Shown piece by piece: positions 34,316 through 45,283 of a stretch of DNA of 64,000 nucleotides. Origin of the DNA: Paramacrobiotus metropolitanus (Eukaryota > Tardigrada > Eutardigrada > Parachela > Macrobiotidae); the NCBI RefSeq assembly GCF_019649055.1, contig NW_026570292.1, positions 1 to 64,000 on the forward strand. Reading direction: 5' to 3'. The translations under genes and the position numbers were made by a program. The notes beneath the pieces were generated by a model. It saw nothing but the letters and a program-made list of their open reading frames with translations, was not told where the DNA came from and did not search any database. Every line of letters starts with the position of its first letter. Position 1 is the first letter of the stretch.

Positions 34316-35078
34316 TATATAGGGGGAAATCAGTTGCATACTATACACTTCCCCTGTACTGCTCCAGTCATCCGTATGGATTTCCACATCATGGCTGAAC
34401 AGGGGGTTTTCAAAGCGCTACATTTATACCAGCATCAGTGTGCAGGTACTTGTAGCGCGCAAATCGTTTTTAATTTAATAGTTTTAATATTGCAAATTGT
34501 ATATAGTCAAAATTTTAATAGTAAACAAAACGTTTACTATTAACCAAACAGCAAAGCCAAATTTTTTAAAGAAACAAAATCTAGAGCTAAACTTTATCGA
34601 GAAACAAAATCTAGAGGCTTCCGGTGCGTGACGCAGGTGGCACCGCCCGGTGTGGCACCGTGATTTGGTTTATATTTTGGGAGTCTTCGAAATCTTCCAT
34701 TCTTTTGATTTTCGATTTTCGTGCGGAAAAAGTGACTTCTCCTGCACAACTTTGGTTGCAGAATGAAGAATAGGTTACGGAATTCATTTCAAGTGGCAAA
34801 TGTGTCGTTCTAGACCCGAATGATTTGAGCACACTCCAAAGTTTCTGCCCGCGTGACGCACAATAAAATGAAAATTCTGCTATCACTGCACTGACTGCAT
34901 GCAGCATTTTGTTGATTATTATCACTACGCTTTACACGGTACATGTACATGCACACTGGTGCAGGTATAAATGCAGTGCTTATAAAAATCCCTGTTCAGC
35001 CATAACGTGGCAATCCATATGGATGACTGGAGCAGTATAGGGAAGGTGTATAGTATGCAACTGATTTCCCCCTATATA
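34316..35078. mobile_element. MITE-like foldback element with about 145-bp terminal inverted repeats
   Basis: The left end (from TATATAGGGGGAAATCAG at 34316 to about 34460) is matched in reverse complement by about 34930-35078, with scattered mismatches. Each arm includes GTTGCATACTATACAC, CTGCTCCAGTCATCC and ATGGCTGAACAGGG. The 470-base centre has no convincing coding sequence. The outer TATATA could include a TA target duplication, as for Tc1/mariner-type MITEs, but the superfamily is not certain. It lies between the two trypsin-pseudokinase genes. Confidence 0.85.
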
Positions 35079-35601
35079 GAAGAGTATAATAGCTGCTTAT
35101 AGCGAAGCTAGAGTATCCCAGCTCGAATTGCTTTAACAAGCTCTTCGAGTAAAGTCCGACCATTGGAAAGCGATGTAGGTCCACAAAAGCAGCAGACCGG
35201 AACAATCGATATCAGCTACGATTACCAGGCCTTTACAGCCAATAAATATTTACATTGACCTCGCCGATTATTGGTGTATCTTTGTACAAGCGCCAACACT
35301 AACGTTTATCCTGCAGGCATTATTCCCTATTTGCTGTTCGTGGACCGGTGGACGCACATCGCAGAACACATTCCTTGTTTGGCGTGTGAAAAGATCGCTC
35401 ACTTAATTGCATCATCCAGTTAAAAGAGTTTCAGAGTCCCCAACCTTTCGGCTGCTTAATTAGGTACTTCTACCGAATCACAAACATACTCTGTACACAG
35501 AAGTACACACCATAATTTTAACCAACCAACAGCAGATTATAGCGTTCCTAGTGAAACTCGTTTGAAAGTAGGTCATCCAAAGCGCCCCTAATACAGAGCT
35601 T
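35079..35601. other. Intergenic, 3' of trypsin-pseudokinase copy 2
   Basis: No coding feature is supported. The stretch lies between the MITE-like element and the stop of the second receptor-like gene. Confidence 0.45.
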
Positions 35602-38600
35602 TTATAGTCGTATGATTGCCATGTTAGCGCGGGCAGCTGAAGCGTCCCATATGCTGTGTAACTCTGGCGGGATGGTTGGGCTCCGAAAGCAGTAGCGCAG
35701 TGTCTCACGCAGGATCTCGTTGTTTATAGCATCGTAATTTAAATGTCCCTGAAGTCTACCAAAATCCCGCACTGTCCCAGCTGTCCGTGCTACGTAGTCA
35801 CCGCCGTTGACCTTAAACCGGATAGAGTACTCATCGCGCTGGTAGGCGTGGTTCGTACGCATCGTGAAGGTATCCGTTAGCAGGTACACCATGATGCAGC
35901 CGAAACTCCAGATATCGCTTTTATGGGACACGGACTCCTCTACTACCTGCGAGAGTTCGGTAAGACATTCCGGTGACATAAAGGCTTCCCAGATAATTTC
36001 TTTGCTCTGATACTTTGCTCCGTGTATTTGCCGGTGGGTTCTGTCCAAGTAACCAAAGATTTTGATATCATGCTTGTCGTTAACGAAAACCGTGTTTAGA
36101 TCCAGAGCGCCATGAATGATTCTCTTTGCGTGTAAAAATTCCAGTGCCTCCAGTATCTGTTTAGCGTAGTGAACAGCGCGTTTGACGGAGATGAGACGAT
36201 GCAACGTGGGTCCGCCTTCTTCGGCTAATGGATATTTGATCCCAAGGGGCACAAATTGATTAGCATCTACAGATACAAGGTTATAATTATTTCGTCACTT
36301 TTTATGCTCTAGTTATCTTACCGTTCCATTTGTCCGTCGAAAATTTTAAGACAGAACTAACGTTTATACCAGCTTCAAAGGGAAACCTATCCATTACTTT
36401 TACAAGCCGTTCGTGTGACTCTTGGCTAAATACTCGTGCAAATTCTTTAAGTCGATCCACATAGCACCCGACATTTCTTTCTAGTCCAGTTAAATTGATT
36501 TCCACAACGGCCTTGTCGGTTGATGTTTCGTTTAATTGTCGCTCTCCAGAGTAGACATTACTGTGGATAATCTGCTTATCCGTTTGCTGCATCCATAGAG
36601 AAGCACCTTTCGCGACAATCAGCAACGTCTCGGTAACGCAGCATAAGATGGTTATAAGCGCCGTTCTCAGTTCCCATAATAAAGGGTCAATGTGGATGCA
36701 GACAGCGGGAACAACTGCAACCTGAAATCGGCACAGTATATTAGCGCCACAACTAGGATGCCGCTTTTCGGTTGTAAAATTGTAAGTACATACTTTCGCA
36801 AAAATCCAAGTTAACGCAAATAACAACTTCAGATTCGTTGGAGCAGGCGCTACGCCAAATAACCAGTGCCACCACCAGGTTTTCGAGAAAAGAACGTCAT
36901 CGGTCGGCACGGCCAAGATGGCCAATAACAACAACATGGATGCGAGAGGATACAAAGCGTCGAACACTGTCATCCAGTCTAGCGTGTAAGCGCTAAGGTT
37001 GACAATCGCCGCAATCACTGTATCCACTAAGGATGCGTTTTTCACCTCGGCGAAAGGTATGGCCGGACTAGAGGCAATGACCTCGGCAATCCAGTCTTCA
37101 TAATACGTGATATTGACGTTAATACTGGGATTCGTCTTATCACCCGGCGTACCACTGAAATTGTACATGTATTTTAACTTTGCACACTGAAGCTAAACAA
37201 CTCAACTTTGTTGCGACAAAAATGAGTTTTCTTTTGGCCAGAGCATTTCCGCTATACTAACATACAGTACATAAGTCGTCTTCTGCATAGTCTCAATGTT
37301 CACCCCCATCACAATGGTTCACATTAACCATTGTAATTGGGGATGCAGCCTCGGATTACTGATAAGAAACGCGCAAACGTTATGTCATAACATTACTAAA
37401 TACTAGTTTAGTATTATTACTAAATACTAGTTTAGTTTAGTAATATTATGGTAATGTTTATATACTTGCTTCAAACTTCTGGAAATAATTCCTATCAAAA
37501 CTGGTTTTTCTCCAGGAATTTTGAGTATGACCGGGCCGCCACTATCACCCTGCAGAACAGATACCACGCTTAAAGATTTTATATTTTATTTTACCAGGTT
37601 ATTTGGATACAATGTGTAAAAAAATTTCCAGTTAACGCTGACTAAGGGCCGAAGGTGAATTAGCACCTAAGAGGCGGGTGTTAACTATGGCGTAACTTAA
37701 ACAGCAACCGTACGTGTGCGGAATCAGCCGGGTGACCGTCCATGAAGCCTTTGGTACACAGCTGTCTTTCCTCGTAATATTGCAGTTTTCCTTCGTTTAT
37801 TTCCTCCCTCCACTCGACATTGGACGCGAAGACCTGGAACGCATGCACTGCATCCCGGCACTCATTTGGCGGCACCACTTCCGTCTGTACTGTGCGCAGA
37901 ATGCCGCTTGCAGTTTTATCCTCCGCAACTGCAATGCAGCAAATCATTCGCAGTTAATAATTTCGCAAATCATTAATTACTTGGGCATATCACCGTCCGC
38001 CGCACTAGCTATAGACGTACTCTGAATTTCTCGACAGCCAATGACTTATGATGTATGCTCTGAAGTCTGAACAATTCATTACCCCGGTATTGGTATTCCG
38101 CTAATCTTCAGGTGCAAAAATGTCAAAAATAATATTAATTTTATTCTTAAATGTACGTATTAGTAGTTATTTCTAATACAGATCTGACGCTCCGTTACAC
38201 GACGAACTGCTGATCGCAGTTTCAGTAACGCGCGTTTTGTAACTCTATTAATTTTTGTATTACGTAGATTTTGTTTTGTGTAAAATTATTACTTGCGATT
38301 GGTACATTTATATATAAAGGTCAAATGCAAACAGAGATGTAAACCAATGAGGGTATTTTGGAAAATTTTGTATCCTATCGATCGGAAATGTGTGGTAAAG
38401 GAATTTAGAATTGTCCAAAATATACAGCGAAAGTGATCGATTGTTGAGAAAAATAAAGCTTTCGCACGCGTGACATCAGTACCTGTTGCACCCCATCCGG
38501 TCAATTCCACGCGCTGATTGGCCAGTTCCTCCCAGGATATGGAACGCAGACTAATGGGTTTAACTGGAAGTGGAGTGTAGAGCTCCAAAAGTGCCACATC

Positions 38601-39214
38601 ATCGTTGGGTACTGCAAAATCGAAATTTTCGCAACTGAATCCAGGATGGAAGTGTACTTCTGACACCGGCTGCAGATGAGAGCGGGCTTCGTTCGACCAA
38701 ATCCTTGCATGCTCGGCGGTAACTACAGTGGGACTGGGGACAAAGAACACGAACGTTTCAAATTAACCAAAGATTTCTCGGGAAATCGAACGAGTTTTCT
38801 TTAAGCGAATTCAGTAGAACCGTTACTTATAAAGAACATGTCGAGCATACGCACGAACATGTCGAGCACTGTCTCGATTACAGGGAAAATGCGCACAGTA
38901 CTAAGTATTATTCTCCTACTTTAGCGCAATCTGGTACATCGGTAGCGTAGCACCAAAGGCATACATATGACTTACCAAGTGTTGACGAAAACGCCTTCCT
39001 CACAGAAACAGTGGGCAGCCGTTAAGACAAACCAGGGATTGATCACCGTACCGCCGCAATGCAGCTCGTGTTTCCGCTTTACCACAGCCACCAGAAAGGC
39101 GGGTTCTCGTTCGGATTCCACATCGGAGCCACCGATAATGCATTCGCAGCACGGAAAGGAAACAGAAACCACCCAGAACACATATAATGTATAAACACGC
39201 GCATTAAAGGTCAT
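35602..39214 (-). CDS. Trypsin domain - three TM segments - pseudokinase receptor-like protein, copy 2 (736 aa)
   Basis: There are seven exons: 39214-38976, 38733-38483, 37928-37714, 37549-37470, 37154-36794, 36721-36322 and 36266-35602. The total is 2,211 nt with all phases matching. The intron after exon 4 starts with GC (AA|GCAAGT), where copy 1 has GT; only this donor keeps the frame. The domain order is as in copy 1: signal peptide, IIGGSDVESE, TAAHC, DDVALLEL, GDSGGPVIL and a closing TYYEDWIAEV. Hydrophobic segments follow, around LYPLASMLLLLAILAVP, KLLFALTWIFAKV and TALITILCCVTETLLIV. Then comes a pseudokinase with HGALDLNTVFVND and IKIFGYLD, in which the catalytic and metal-binding residues are replaced as in copy 1. 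Exon 2 and exon 4 lengths equal those of copy 1 (251 and 80 nt). The C-terminal tail differs. Confidence 0.88.
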
Positions 39215-40564
39215 CTTTATGTCTTTATGTTTCGTTCTTAATGTCTTTTATGAGTTCATATGAACACCGTAAAGGAATTATGGAAACAATTTAACGTGGT
39301 ACAGTTAAAATTCCCAATAAACCACCCGTAAATTTACCACAATAATAATTATTACTCTCGCATTTGTAGACTTGTAGTCACTGTTGTATGGATATCTTAT
39401 CTACAGCCGACTGAGCCGAGTGATGAATCGCGAGAACGGGAACGGTTAGCTGTTAGAACTGCGCATTGATCGTTTGCTTTGACTAATACTGATGAGATGG
39501 TGTTTCTTATCACTTCGTTATCGTTATGCTGATGACGAATGGTGATCGGTGGTGAATTCGATATTTACCCAACCTAGTACTGTCCGGCAACCCAAATTAT
39601 TGGATACAGTGCTGCAAAAATTTAAGATTTAGGGTTATCCACAAGGTCTGGAAATAATTTAAGAGAACACAGGTTTACATATTATGCTCTTATCAGCCTT
39701 ACCGGCGCGGCACTTGGAATGAACTTAACAGAATACAAGTTTACTAGATTGTTCTACATTTTACTGCAGAGCGTGCGCGTCAGTAATTATTATTAATTAC
39801 TGACAGACGCGCACGCGTGTTACTATTAAATTATTAATAGTAACATAATTATGTTCTGACGATCAAGTTATTAGTAGCACGATAATGTTCTGACGGTAGC
39901 AAGCTCTCACACGGTGCAGCGCATTTTAAAAGCAGATATGACAAAGCAGTGCATCTACTTTTAACCTTACTCTTTAAAGACTGCTGATAAGCGAAACGTT
40001 CACAACACGAGCAACTGCCATAGAACGCTAACCGTTTATACCGAATAGCTTCCAATTGCTTGCTGATTTTATACTAGAGCATAACTAAAAATCGGTTATA
40101 TTGCGTCTCTGAAATTACAGTAGTCAACCTCGCTTTTTAGGGCGCCAGTTCCGTAGATTATCGGAGCATGGAATAGCAGGAAAACAGATCTGGGAACTTC
40201 CAACGGAAACCGCTACTGGATTGTGAGCATCATGCTGCAAGAGCTGTCGTAAGCTGCTCTACGCTGGTTCTGTCTTCATGCGCTTCATTCATAACTTCCC
40301 ACTGGGCACTGAGTGCCCACTTAAATTTTTGCCGGTTAATAACGAAAAAATTCAAGCATTACGGACAAAAATTCTAGGTACTTAGATAATTAATTTCTTT
40401 GGTAAGAGTATACACACATGCGACACATTCAAACAGAAAATACACCAACCAACTAAATAATTTCCCATGGCCATTGAAACTATCATTCGAATTCTGCAAA
40501 AGTTTTGTCTTGTTTGACGAAATAAGCGCACTGCGCTTTCTACTCATAAAGGCAAATTAAGCAA
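39215..40564. other. Intergenic 5' flank of trypsin-pseudokinase copy 2
   Basis: It contains the region duplicated from 33.9-34.25 kb and the hairpins at 39771-39844. No gene is recognised. It ends at the stop of the second C39-like exon. Confidence 0.5.
39771..39844. repeat. Two adjacent hairpins
   Basis: The first pairs GCGTGCGCGTC with GACGCGCACGC across an inner AGTAATTA/TAATTACT stem. The second, GTTACTATTAA/TTAATAGTAAC, is perfect with a 4-base loop (39819-39844). The matching place upstream of copy 1 (about 33940) lacks both stems, so they arose or survived in one copy only. Confidence 0.8.
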
Positions 40565-41391
40565 TCATTCGTAGTCTTCGGATGCATTTTTCTTTTTACG
40601 ATAAATAATCTGTCCTGGTTCGTATCCAGACTCATCAAACGCTTCTTTGACCAACGGATGTGATGACACCCAGTTAGCACGCGATTTGAACTCTTCATAC
40701 GATCTAAATCCAGTTTCTCCATCTGGCAAAGTATAAGTCAACATGAGTGGGTCTCCGTTAGGCGCCACTCCTTCGTACCCGCGTAAAATGACTGAATAGA
40801 TATTCGGAAAGGTTCGCGGGTAAAAATCCTGGCACCCACACGCATACGCCGCTTGCCTGACCATCTCGCTGATCTCGACATCTCCCAGGCAGACTTGCGC
40901 GATCACCGGCTCCCGGCGATCTAACTGCTTCTTAATCGTCGGCCAGGTGGCGCGTCCTTCGCACACGTACTCATACTCATGAGTGTACTTGTTCATCCAG
41001 GCAGCGACTTCAGGATACGACGGTCCGATGATCGGTAGGAAGAGCGTAAGGAGTGAGGACATCCGGGGCGCTGCGGGTGCTGCCAACAAGAATGTGCCAA
41101 CAGAGCTCACCAAGGCTGCAAGAGGATTCTGTTGGGCCGTTGCTTGGCCTTGCTGCAACCACTTCAGCAGCATGCGGCGGTACTTCTCGTCCAGCGGCTG
41201 ACCGGGATCGATGTTCTTCTTGACCTGGACCACTTCAGTAGCGTAGAGGTGATACGGGAAATGCGTGTGCGGTGTGTGGTGCACTAGGACCCGCGCGGCA
41301 CAGTTTACACCACAGTCCCATTTCATTTCGTAGTTAGGTCGTGGAATTGATTCTCCACATCGCAATGTAAACTCTACATTCGCTGTTGTAG
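40565..41391 (-). CDS. C39-like cysteine peptidase domain, copy b, catalytic His replaced (probably 3' exon of kinase 3 gene)
   Basis: This single exon of 275 codons is entered at the acceptor TTTACAG (AG at 41392-41393). An in-frame TGA lies shortly upstream and no ATG occurs before YEMKWDC, so it needs an upstream exon. It keeps KWDCGVNCAARVLVHHTPHT, with the candidate nucleophile Cys. Where copy a has NFHAVVLRGY it has NIYSVILRGY, so the expected catalytic His is Tyr. The rest is close to copy a, including KKNIDPGQP, KYRRMLLKWLQQ and SGYEPGQIIYR. It may be an inactive or altered enzyme. Its phase accepts the one-base overhang from a GTCGGT donor near the end of kinase 3 (fused length 604 aa). 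That donor is weak. Confidence 0.65.
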
Positions 41392-41841
41392 CTGTAAATG
41401 ATAATAATACGGTATGTCAGCATGGGCACAATGACACCTCACATAAAGTAAGTATGTACTCATGTAACAATATTAGTGATTTGTTGTAATCAGTGCTGTC
41501 TAATCGGTTTATCATGTAGTGACTAGGTGGCTGCCTATTTAGGCCAGCTTGCCGCGGATTAAGCGTAGGATGGTCAGAACATGACTTCTAGAGTAGTTAT
41601 TATGCTTGCCTTTCCTACGTACGGGGCAACCAGAACGCGTAATAGACAAAAGCGCGCTCTAAAGTAGTTTCTCGATCCTGGTACATAACTGCAAAATTCA
41701 CAACTATTGCTGCTTTTGTGACCCTACATCGCTTCTCAGTCGTCGGATTTTACTCGAAGAGCTTAATAAGCAATTCGAGCTGGGATGCTCTATCAGCTTT
41801 GCTTCTGTATTGTAGTGAATCTTTAAATTTCAGGTAATATT

Positions 41842-42986
41842 TTACGTAAGTAACCGACCTTGGCGGGTGTCCGGTTCCCCTGCCTCTCGAAGGGAATTTT
41901 CGTTTTGGAACAAAGCTCCATGTAGTAAATCCCGTGCGCTAGGCCGCTTACGAGGATCCTTCTGGAAACAGTTTTCAATTGTTGTCCTAACTACATCGGC
42001 AAGCTCCCAGGGGATTTCGGGAACTCCTCCCTCAGCGACAAACGTCTTGATCGTTTCCGGGTGAGCTCTATCCACTAACAGCATATCGGCCGGATTCGAT
42101 CTTCCGTCAATGATCTTGAAAAAGCGGAAAGGCGCCTGCTTTCTGTACAGTTCCACAATGATACATCCCATACTCCAGATGTCGGTCTTCTTTCCGATGG
42201 CGTAACCGTTTGTACCACCGGTTATCATCTCAGGTGACATGAACATAACTGTACCTCTGCAAATACCGGCTGCTTCGTTAGTCTTCGTTATGGTTGCCAT
42301 CAGAGCAAAATGATCGTCCACGTCGGTGATTTTGGCGGTTATTCCATATAGAGCACCACTGTCACTTGTCAACACGATGTTTGCGGTTTTCAGATCGGTG
42401 TGGATGACCTTATGGTTGTGAATGTCCATTAAGCCGTTGAGAATTTGCTGGATTAGATCTTTGATTTGGTCATCTGGCAAGTTTGGATTTGCTTTGATAT
42501 ATGATTCCAAGCTGCCGACTAAAAACATGCAGGGCATTGTGACCTTTCAAAAATACAACTACTGTTTTCTGTTATTCTGTCTGTGTATAGCAGTTTGCTT
42601 TTACATTTTCCGGCAACTCAATCTTACCATTACAACTACCGTAGCACGTAACACTTACGTTCACAGTATTCCATGACTATGACTGTTCGGATGAAAGGTT
42701 GCATATCAGTCGTCAACTGCTCTAATTTGGCTTGGTGATACACTGTAACGTTTCGGCTTTTAATAAGACGAATATTTCGCAGTTTCTCTGATACGCTTCC
42801 CAAAATGCTTCCTGTTTCCGGCTCTTTGTGGAGTGTTTCCTTAACGGCAATACGTCGGTTTGTAGAAGCGCCATTTTTAAGTTCGGTGGCTTCCGACACT
42901 GTACCAAATCCTCCTCGACCAATTTCACGAACTATACTGTACGTATAGGTATGCGGACCCTCAGTGAAGGCGTAATTACGTATCAT
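41842..42986 (-). CDS. Protein kinase 3 (DxD family)
   Basis: Two exons, 42986-42659 and 42518-41842, give 334 aa if read to the stop. Start MIRNYAFTEGPHTYTY; glycine loop GRGGFGTVSEA; IAVKET (candidate ATP-binding Lys); hinge MEYCE at the exon junction. Exon 2 has HTDLKTANIVL, KITDVDDHFAL in place of DFG, FMSPEM and DIWSMGCIIVELY. Catalytic Asp and Asn are kept, so activity is possible. Exon 2 has the same length as in kinase 2 (677 nt). The C39-like copy b lies about 450 bases downstream, mirroring kinase 2 and copy a. A donor after CAAG at 41859 would join them in phase. Confidence 0.85.
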
Positions 42987-43657
42987 TATTAGAAACTGAA
43001 ACTGCAGAGGCTCGAACGACAGTCCACTACGCACAACCGCAGACAAAAGAGCAGTCTCAGACTGGAATTCCTTGGTAATTAAAGCTTTACCTTATACTCT
43101 AAAGAATGCATCTTTACTTGTAAGCGAAGTTGTTTGATCAGTAAGTTTTGCCAATGGTCGCTTTTGGTTGCTGTTACGATACCGATAACTGTTTATACAG
43201 AACGTAGATTACAGGAATATGGTTGCAGAATACCTCCGTTGAATGAAGGTCGTATCGCTTTTTCGCTGCGCTTTAGCTTGTTATTGCACGCACATAAAGC
43301 AATCTTATCAGAGCGTGGTTAACTAAGGTGACGCTGAGGAGTTTTGTGCTGATGATACAATGGCACAGCTACGACTCTTGCGATAAGACAGACCATATCA
43401 TTTTTACCTAAACGATCACGGAAAGAATTATAGTAGGCGACGGTACTTCTTACTTACTTCTTACTTGTAAAATGCACGGAGACTGCTTAATTACCGAAAC
43501 AATAATACTACAGCTCAAGCAGAACAGCAGGTAATAAATTCCAATTTTAAATCGTTTGTAGTAATCGTTGGACATTGTTTTGGTGCGCGCTCGTCAGCAC
43601 GGTTTGTGGTCAAATTAAAAGTATTTATGAACAAACCAAAAGATAGGAACCTTAAAG
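42987..43657. other. Intergenic
   Basis: This is the upstream region of kinase 3 and the downstream region of the MAP3K-like pseudokinase. No supported gene. Confidence 0.45.
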
Positions 43658-45283
43658 CTAAACAATCTGATACACCCTATCCGATTCTTGCGGCTCAGTT
43701 CCTAAAAGCCCTTGCATTTCATGCGCTTCACAGGCTTCTTTTCCTGTAAATTTGGCTGGACGCGGAGCACCGTCGTGAACATCGCCCACTTCGTTTTCCA
43801 TGACGATACTGGTTTGTAATGGCATTGACGTAGTATAATGGGGCATGGTTTCTGAAACACCTATAAACGGATCACTGAGCAAAGCATCCGCAGTCGGCCG
43901 TTGATTCTTGTCCCGCACCAGACATTTGCTTATAAATGTCTTGAGGTTGCCCATATCCGTATTCGCTAACACGGTGTAATCCGGCGAAAGTCCATTCGTT
44001 ACATCGTTTCTCACCGGTAGAATCAAATCCATGAGGGTCATATCTGTTACCCCCTTCAACGGAACCGGCGCCTTTGCAAGATCACTGAAATCCCGCAAAC
44101 GCTGGACTTCACCTCTGCAGGCCGCTGATAAAAGCAGTACCCCAAAGCTCCAGATGTCAGTGCTCCTACCCACTTCCACATCGGATTCGAAGTACTTTTG
44201 CACCATCTCCGGGGAGCGGTATAAACTGGCACTCCGCTGACTGAAGGAAATATCGTGTACGTTGGTTTGTTTGTCCAGCAACTGCTTTGCGGTTCCGAAG
44301 CCGATAATCTTGACATTTGATATCCCGCTGGTGAGGTTCGCTTGGTCACCGGTAATGACGATATGGGTGTCGTCGAGGTTTCGATGGACGTACTGTTGCT
44401 GGTAAAGAAACGACAGTCCACGAAGGATCTGTCGACCGACATTCGCCAGTTCCATTTCTGTCAGCGGCCGTCCATTTGCGATGGTTTGCAAGGTGCTGCC
44501 TGGATTGCAGAAAAATCTCAAATAATGAAGTATCGTACGATTTAAATAAATATTTAATCCAATCGAAAATTCTGTCAAATCATAAATTTCTTTGGATTTG
44601 ATTTTTAATACATTTTGCAAAGTTTTTTTTTTAAAGATTTTCCATTAGTCTGGCTTTTTATGTTTCAAAATAAAACCTCGAAAAGTTTGCGCGATATTTG
44701 GTATATGACCTTTAAGACATGCCCAACTGTTTCACGTAGGGTTTGATGGCACTCGCATCTAAGTAGCAGCATGATAAAAACTACAGCCTAATGTATGCAT
44801 ACCTGTTAAGTATTCCATTCTGATAAGAAACTGCGGTTCTTCCAGGCGTGTCCCTTCGACGACCTCAACACCATAATGCTTAACGATGTTCTCGTGGAAT
44901 CGCCGCATGCCGCCGGCAGCAATTGCCCTTCTTGCAACTCTCTCCGGATCTTCCTCAACTAGTGGATCCCCTGGCTCTTGGTTACATTGCACGTTAAGCA
45001 CCCTTTTCTTGGTTTCTTCTGGGTCTTCGGGAATCAGCGCCATAAAACGAAGGTTGAGCTGGTTGATGAGTGCGTTCCGGGAGTGTTCTTCCATTGGTAG
45101 CTTAATCTGCTTCAACGCCATACGTTTCTTGTTATCCAGTAATTCTGCGGCGTAAACAGCACTGGGATTATTGGAGCTAACGAGCTGTGTTAGCGCGTAG
45201 TTTCCCTTGAAAAGCTGTGATTCCTTCCAGTCGGAAATCGCTACACGCTCCATATCATTGACCGTTGTAATCATTGACTTCAT
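43658..45283 (-). CDS. MAP3K-like pseudokinase, 440 aa
   Basis: Two exons, 45283-44803 and 44499-43658, join in phase (ACAG|GTATGC to CCAG|GCAGC). The N-lobe exon has MALKQIKLP, a long insert (PEDPEETKKRV and onward) and HENIVKHYGVEVVEG, and ends MEYLTG. The C-lobe exon continues GSTLQTIANGRPLTE. The catalytic loop reads VHRNLDDTHIVI (catalytic Asp to Asn) and the DFG site reads IIGFGTAK (Asp to Gly). Both key acidic residues are therefore gone, while SPEM and DIWSFGVLLL remain. It most resembles STE/MAP3K-type domains (MEYLTGGS hinge), as a dead relative. A Ser/Thr/Glu-rich tail of about 70 residues follows. The start at MKSMITTVNDMERV is chosen from the phase and first homologous region; upstream Met codons exist. 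Confidence 0.8.

Noticed and set aside
34611-34925. 104-codon minus-strand frame inside the MITE-like element
   Set aside because: It overlaps the inverted repeat arm, has no transposase motif and looks like a chance frame.
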